DNA of 13,050 bases from assembly GCA_013331215.1 (NCBI GenBank), contig DUGU01000001.1:1-13050 (forward strand), given 5' to 3'. Positions 12,155 to 13,050 of the stretch are shown piece after piece. The DNA comes from Methanoregulaceae archaeon (GTDB lineage: Archaea; Halobacteriota; Methanomicrobia; Methanomicrobiales; Methanospirillaceae). Position numbers and translations under genes: made by a program. Within the stretch, counting starts at the first letter, position 1, and the number at the start of each line of letters is the position of its first letter. The notes beneath the pieces are model-generated. The model searched no databases. It had not been told where the DNA came from and was given only the letters and a program-made list of their open reading frames with translations.

Positions 12155-12661
12155 ATGAAGGCGTGGTGCATCCTTGCGGGGCTCGCCCTGATCTGCCCCA
12201 TGCTCATCGCCGGGTGCACGGGGCTTCAGGCCCCCACCGGGGGTTCGGGTGCCGAGACGCAGACCAGCGCCACACAGGCCCCGGTCGCGCCGACGCTGCC
12301 CGCCGTTCTGATTGTCGATCCCCCGTTCGATGGTGGCATCTTATCCGGGACGGTGACGGTCTCCGTGCAGGTGACGGGCTTCGCCCTAGTTCCCCCGGGC
12401 GGCCCGAACCGGCCGGGGGCGGGCCACCTCGTCTACTATCGCGACGTCACCCCGAAGACGGCGCCTGGAGAGACCGCCCTCACCCCCCAGGGGACGTGCA
12501 ATATCTCGTCCGCCACCTCGTACACATGGGAGGGAATCGCGCCCGGGACTCATACCTTCGCGGTGCAGCTCGTGAATGCAGACGACACGCCCCTTGATCC
12601 TCCCGCGATCGACGCCGTGGACGTGACGGCGGTCTCGCCCGATATGATCCAGGCACAGTGA
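12155..12661 (+). CDS. Secreted lipoprotein, DUF4399-like domain
   Basis: 168 residues with a lipoprotein signal (MKAWCILAGLALICPMLIAG, then Cys21), a Gly/Thr/Gln-rich linker to about residue 50, and one beta-rich domain: VLIVDPPFDGGILSGTVTVS, VTGFALVPPGG, then GAGHLVYYRDV, YTWEGIAPGTHTFAVQLVN and DDTPLDPP. The GHxxxYxD strand followed by PGTHTFAVQL resembles DUF4399 and related immunoglobulin-like modules of unknown role; the match is by pattern only. It is surface-anchored. The ATG at 12155 gives the proper signal peptide; the longer frame from 12038 would place 39 charged residues ahead of it and cross the cupredoxin relic. The promoter geometry suggests a leaderless message. The neighbouring cupredoxin is also a lipoprotein, but the two are divergently transcribed. 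Confidence 0.8.
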   Translation: MKAWCILAGLALICPMLIAGCTGLQAPTGGSGAETQTSATQAPVAPTLPAVLIVDPPFDGGILSGTVTVSVQVTGFALVPPGGPNRPGAGHLVYYRDVTPKTAPGETALTPQGTCNISSATSYTWEGIAPGTHTFAVQLVNADDTPLDPPAIDAVDVTAVSPDMIQAQ

Positions 12662-13028
12662 AGGGGGTTCTCTTTGCCGGTTGTGCCGCATAGCCGCCGG
12701 AGCATCCGCATCGATGCCAGCAGCCTCACCCCCCATCGGGCCCATGACCCCGACCAGTACAGTCCCCATGCCGTGCAATCGGGAAGCTCCCCTGGAGACG
12801 GCGCCGTCCCGCAGTTTAATTGCGACTGATGGCGCCACCGTTCTCTTCCAGGGAAGATCGAGGTGAACGTGGGTCGCGGATGGTTCTGCCATTTCAGATC
12901 GGGGCCCGCGAGTCGTCTTCGCCGTCGCGACGGGCCTGCTGCGCCCGGCTGCGGGCAACACTGCTCCGGTGTCGATCGACCCGAATTGAAAAAGAATTGC
13001 CAATTGAGTTATTTCAATAATAGATAAA
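12662..13028. other. Gene-free right end
   Basis: No convincing gene on either strand. The long minus-strand frame crossing it lies mostly opposite the lipoprotein. GC-rich up to about 12980, it then becomes sharply AT-rich. The AT-rich part holds an inverted repeat ATTGAAA (12985-12991)/TTTCAAT (13012-13018) around two AATTG copies, directly before the terminal repeat. Confidence 0.5.
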
Positions 13029-13046
13029 GGGTATAGTGTCATTTCA
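13029..13046. repeat. Right copy of 18-base terminal inverted repeat
   Basis: GGGTATAGTGTCATTTCA, the exact reverse complement of bases 1-18. Four further bases (ACCC) follow before the window ends. Confidence 0.85.
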
Positions 13047-13050
13047 ACCC

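Noticed and set aside
12386..13042. 218-codon minus-strand frame reaching the right end
   Set aside because: Mostly opposite the lipoprotein; no recognisable domain and no codon-use support in the part beyond it.
1..13050. Casposon
   Set aside because: Inverted ends and an archaeal setting prompted the idea, but there is no cas1 or family-B DNA polymerase; the Prim-Pol is not a casposon hallmark.

Overview
The window (13,050 bases, GC-rich, most codon third positions G or C) looks like a euryarchaeal genome segment, most probably from a Methanomicrobiales-type methanogen. The reasons are TATA-box promoters placed 20-35 bases before start codons, an archaeal-type orphan antitoxin, a GH15 glucoamylase of the archaeal type without a signal peptide, a tandem Cache lipoprotein, and small Thr-rich cupredoxin lipoproteins. 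The taxon is inferred from style; there is no rRNA or marker gene.

Region A (1-5197) has the character of a mobile or plasmid/virus-derived cassette. It holds an orphan antitoxin-like gene (minus, 77-313), a 430-base gene-free stretch built of short direct repeats at 11-base spacing, and then a plus-strand chain of ten genes (741-3296). Every stop codon in that chain overlaps the next start (ATGA, GTGA, TTGA or TGATG). Most of the products are tiny and unrecognised; two are Cys-rich and one carries two helix-turn-helix units. An excisionase/MerR-like HTH gene follows (3313), then an unknown gene with its own promoter (3873), and a stand-alone primase-polymerase (AEP, Prim-Pol) domain protein (4448-5197). 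No integrase, transposase, helicase or capsid gene is present.

Region B (5198-8207) carries two damaged genes around an intact divergent promoter region: a tandem-Cache lipoprotein pseudogene (two one-base indels in G/C runs plus an amber codon), and a marR regulator cut at codon 111 by TGA where the family has Trp. MarR formerly overlapped the intact MATE efflux gene behind it. A perfect 12-base inverted repeat upstream of marR is the likely operator.

Region C (8208-13050) is ordinary accessory metabolism: a two-domain FAD/NAD(P)H reductase, a GH15 glucoamylase, a cupredoxin lipoprotein, the relic of a second cupredoxin copy, and a secreted lipoprotein.

The first 18 bases of the window and bases 13029-13046 are perfect inverted copies of each other. 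Either the whole 13 kb lies between the terminal repeats of one element, or the window lies between two insertion-sequence copies whose ends face inward. The sequence alone does not decide this. No rRNA, tRNA or CRISPR array was seen.
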